Shown here: piece by piece, positions 63,201 through 64,000 of the stretch
How positions within the stretch are numbered: position 1 is the stretch's first letter
How the letters are laid out: every line of letters begins with the position of its first letter
Assembly: GCA_015832175.1 (NCBI GenBank)
Contig: WJXW01000005.1
Location: 310,001-374,000, forward strand
Length of the DNA: 64,000 nucleotides
Direction: 5' to 3'
Source: Paraphaeosphaeria minitans
Lineage: Eukaryota; Ascomycota; Dothideomycetes; Pleosporales; Didymosphaeriaceae
Notes under the pieces: generated by a model
The model's database searches: none
The model's input: only the letters and a program-made list of their open reading frames with translations
Told to the model about the DNA's origin: nothing
Position numbers and translations under genes: made by a program

Positions 63201-64000
63201 TGGTAATCAAGAGCTTTACGCGTGGTTCAAGAGGTTCCTCGGTGAGGATGAAGAGCAATCGTCAACGCAGCCGAAGACCGTGAACTCCCGCGTGTCTCTG
63301 TCCAATTGCCGCAGCTTCGGGCCCAGCTATCGATTGCTGCCCAAGCGGGAGCGCGAGCGGCTCTGCAGTGGCCGGGATGAGCTTTGTCGATCTGTTCTGA
63401 ATGACGAGTGGGCTTCGCATCCAACCTGGGCGTCTGAAGACTCCGGCTTCGTCGCTCATCGCAAGAACCAATTCGAGGAAGGTCTCCATCGAATTGAGGA
63501 GGAACGTCACGACTACGATACAAATATCGAAGCATGCAGTCGGACGATCCAGCAGCTTGAGCCGATCGCCGGCCAGCTTCTCACGATGAAGCCCGAAGAT
63601 CGAGCCAACTTTGTTCTTCCCCCTGGTCTTGGTGGTCAGAGCGAGACCATCTACAAGAAAGTCATCATGAAGATCTACGGTCGAGAGCGAGGTGCGGAGG
63701 TCATTCGTGAGCTCTTCCAAATGCCCTGGAGTGTTGTCCCGGTTCTTCTTCATAGGCTGAAAGCAAAACTCGAGGACTGGAAGGCGGCTCAGCGCGAGTG
63801 GGAAAAGGTCTGGCGGGATCAGACGCAGAAGATCTTCTGGAAGTCGCTCGACCATCAGAGCTTGACCGTAAAAGCCAACGACAAGCGCCAGTTCCAGCCG
63901 AAAACGCTGCAGAACGAGATTCAGGTCCGATACGAAGAACAAAAGCGGCTTCAGGAGATCCAAGAGATCACTCAGCCCGACTATCAATTCAAATTCTCGT
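60282..64000 (+). CDS. SIN3: SIN3 transcriptional corepressor scaffold (3' end off-window)
   Basis: Scaffold of the Sin3/Rpd3 histone deacetylase complex in the nucleus. Exons in the window are 60282..60397, 60517..60596, 60650..62154, 62210..62686 and 62938 to beyond 64000. The N-terminus is Gln/Pro-rich, with a highly charged [15 protein letters not shown] helix. PAH1 (about residue 308) is [20 protein letters not shown] and [23 protein letters not shown]2 is [12 protein letters not shown] joined across intron 3 to [23 protein letters not shown]3 is [20 protein letters not shown]. The HDAC-interacting region follows: [40 protein letters not shown] and [15 protein letters not shown]. The frame is open to the right edge, so the C-terminal Sin3 domain is missing only because the window ends. 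Intron 4 is 251 nt and pyrimidine-rich. Confidence 0.95.

Overview
This is nuclear DNA from a filamentous ascomycete. Genes carry 43-274 nt introns with fungal branch points (CTAAC/CTGAC), intergenic spaces are short, and the gene set is typical of Pezizomycotina: a Zn2Cys6 regulator, class I myosin with an acidic tail, a GPI-anchored Ser-rich surface protein, a PA14-containing GH3 beta-glucosidase and SIN3. Dothideomycetes would fit the style of the genes and the abundance of TACCTACCT motifs between them, but I cannot fix the class from sequence alone. I see no tRNA, rRNA, transposon or CRISPR array. Exon structures below were worked out by hand, by joining frames across GT-AG (twice GC-AG) boundaries so that conserved family motifs are restored and the total length is a whole number of codons.

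Layout. 0-10.5 kb: a truncated-looking Zn2Cys6 regulator, a 688-aa coiled-coil protein, a 2.4-kb gene-poor gap, the DNA crosslink nuclease PSO2/SNM1, and a TesB-like thioesterase. 11-20.6 kb: a hypothetical protein, ERG28, a 3-kb repeat-rich gap, a GPI-anchored protein, the PP2C phosphatase PTC7, a 73-bp minisatellite and a CBS-domain protein. 21-31 kb: an SRRM1-type PWI/RS splicing protein, a Pro-Glu-rich protein, a small conserved-looking protein, a FAHD1-type hydrolase, a second coiled-coil protein, and a CUE/CCCH/Smr protein. 32-41 kb: TVP38, a CTR copper transporter, 3-hydroxyanthranilate dioxygenase, ORC3 and a GPATCH11-like protein. 41-53 kb: a DUF3712-type membrane protein, a hypothetical protein, OPA3, the polo kinase and myosin-I. 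53-64 kb: a 2.9-kb gap, a GH3 glucosidase, and SIN3 running off the right edge.

The genes are mostly housekeeping and do not form a metabolic cluster. A loose theme of genome maintenance and cell cycle (PSO2, ORC3, polo kinase, SIN3) is scattered rather than operon-like. OPA3/polo kinase and CTR/BNA1 are divergent pairs that share 490-bp and 349-bp promoters.

The most interesting points are small-scale. Two GC-AG introns occur, one splitting the Met codon of the MxxxM copper motif and the other splitting the Smr LHG motif. A 40-bp tandem array repeats a CCAAT box and a TATAAAAG box. 3-hydroxyanthranilate dioxygenase has a mitochondrial-like leader. Several minisatellites lie beside promoters, and one tandem duplication starts inside the TVP38 coding end. 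I did not find a convincing new multi-gene system.
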